Shown: piece after piece, positions 63,613 to 64,000 of the stretch | Numbering within the stretch: the first letter of the stretch is position 1 | How the letters are laid out: every line of letters starts with the position of its first letter | NCBI RefSeq assembly: GCF_003253485.1 | Contig: NZ_QKTX01000001.1 | Location: forward strand, 470,799-534,798 | DNA length: 64,000 nucleotides | From: Algoriphagus aquaeductus | GTDB taxonomy: Bacteria > Bacteroidota > Bacteroidia > Cytophagales > Cyclobacteriaceae | Direction of reading: 5' to 3' | Position numbers and translations under genes: made by a program | Notes under the pieces: generated by a model | Database searches by the model: none | What the model was told of the DNA's origin: nothing | Seen by the model: only the letters and a program-made list of their open reading frames with translations

Positions 63613-64000
63613 TTAGTAAATATTAAGCGGATTACCTAGATAGAAATCGAGTACTTTTACTCGGAAAATGTAGCTGTATTTTGCATTGATCAAATCAGCC
63701 TGAGCATTAAAGAGGTTGTTTTGGGCCACTTGAAAGTCTACCGAATTAATGGCACCCAAATCAAACTGCTGCTGAGAGACGCGGAAGGTCTCTTCCAGAC
63801 TTTTGATTCTGACCAGTGAAGCCTGATAGCTTTGCTCTGCCGCCAAAGCCTGGGTGTAGGCAGTTTCGATATCTTGGCGAAGTGTGTTTTTGGCTTCTTG
63901 AGCCTCAACTTCAGCCAGTCTCTGCTGGACACGAGCTCGCTGTAGTGAAGCCTTGTTGCTGAAGTTGGAGAATATCGGGATATTCAACTGAAGATTCCCA
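63613..64000 (-). CDS. TolC-family outer-membrane efflux protein, 5' end outside window
   Basis: The last 129 codons of a gene entering from the right edge. In frame above the first in-window start-like codon the sequence reads GNLQLNIPIFSNFSNKASL, so it continues beyond the window. The long heptad-rich helix (ARVQQRLAEVEAQEAKNTLRQDIETAYTQALAAEQSY) and FDLGAINSVDFQVAQNNLFNAQADLINAKYSYIFRVKVLDFY are typical of the C-terminal repeat of TolC proteins. It forms the outer-membrane duct for the adaptor encoded next. Confidence 0.92.
   Translation of the reverse strand, partial: GNLQLNIPIFSNFSNKASLQRARVQQRLAEVEAQEAKNTLRQDIETAYTQALAAEQSYQASLVRIKSLEETFRVSQQQFDLGAINSVDFQVAQNNLFNAQADLINAKYSYIFRVKVLDFYLGNPLNIY

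Overview
The window is chromosomal DNA of a member of the Bacteroidota, most likely a Cytophagales/Cyclobacteriaceae bacterium (Algoriphagus-like; the genus is a guess). The signs are promoters of the TAnnTTTG type with an upstream TTTG or TTG, several TonB-dependent receptors with carboxypeptidase-like N-terminal domains, a DUF4249 lipoprotein, proteins ending in a gliding-motility-type (CHU_C, type IX secretion) C-terminal domain, SprB repeats and a FISUMP-domain lipoprotein. There are no rRNA or tRNA genes, CRISPR arrays, transposases or phage genes that I can see.

Layout. 1-4339 (minus): a DUF1553/DUF1549 cytochrome-type protein, a DUF1501 protein and a truncated membrane protein, probably one transcription unit. 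4625-10208 (plus): a translationally coupled set of TonB receptor, DUF4249 lipoprotein and a macroglobulin-like protein with a plug-like tail. 10399-20803: housekeeping genes (accC, accB, efp, fabH, rpmF, DUF177, pdxA on minus; rsmA, mgtE, a 2-hydroxyacid dehydrogenase, greA and a HIT protein on plus). greA has an unusually strong hairpin in its leader. 20893-33840: DUF1080 protein, YpfJ-type zinc protease, an Nramp-family protein with altered metal-site motifs, an alpha/beta hydrolase, rmuC, trkA-trkH, a DNA ligase-helicase pair and a small lipoprotein. 34193-41974 (minus): a TonB receptor with its lipoprotein, a four-helix membrane protein, an RlmI-type methyltransferase, a sodium:solute symporter and an ABC-F ATPase with one degenerate nucleotide site.

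42131-51627 (plus) is the most distinctive block: three consecutive paralogues of about 1045 residues, each with a signal peptide, IgGFc-binding-like domain, PKD-type domains, three SprB-like repeats and a CHU_C-type C-terminus. They look like exported surface proteins handled by the type IX system. galE follows with its own promoter.

52700-57242 is a mosaic. A gamma-glutamyltransferase gene (ggt) is followed by palindromic repeats. The same repeat set occurs again 1.6 kb away, in the same order, next to a frameshifted remnant of a second ggt 3' end. An AAA/DUF4143 ATPase gene, headed by a 22-bp perfect inverted repeat, sits between the two copies. Next comes a DtxR/MntR-type regulator divergent from a TonB receptor, with a perfect palindrome placed between the -33 and -7 elements of the receptor promoter: a likely metal-regulated uptake pair. 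The right end holds a FISUMP/SprB-like lipoprotein and a TolC-adaptor efflux pair cut by the window edge.

Functions come from motif recognition by eye; no database search was possible.
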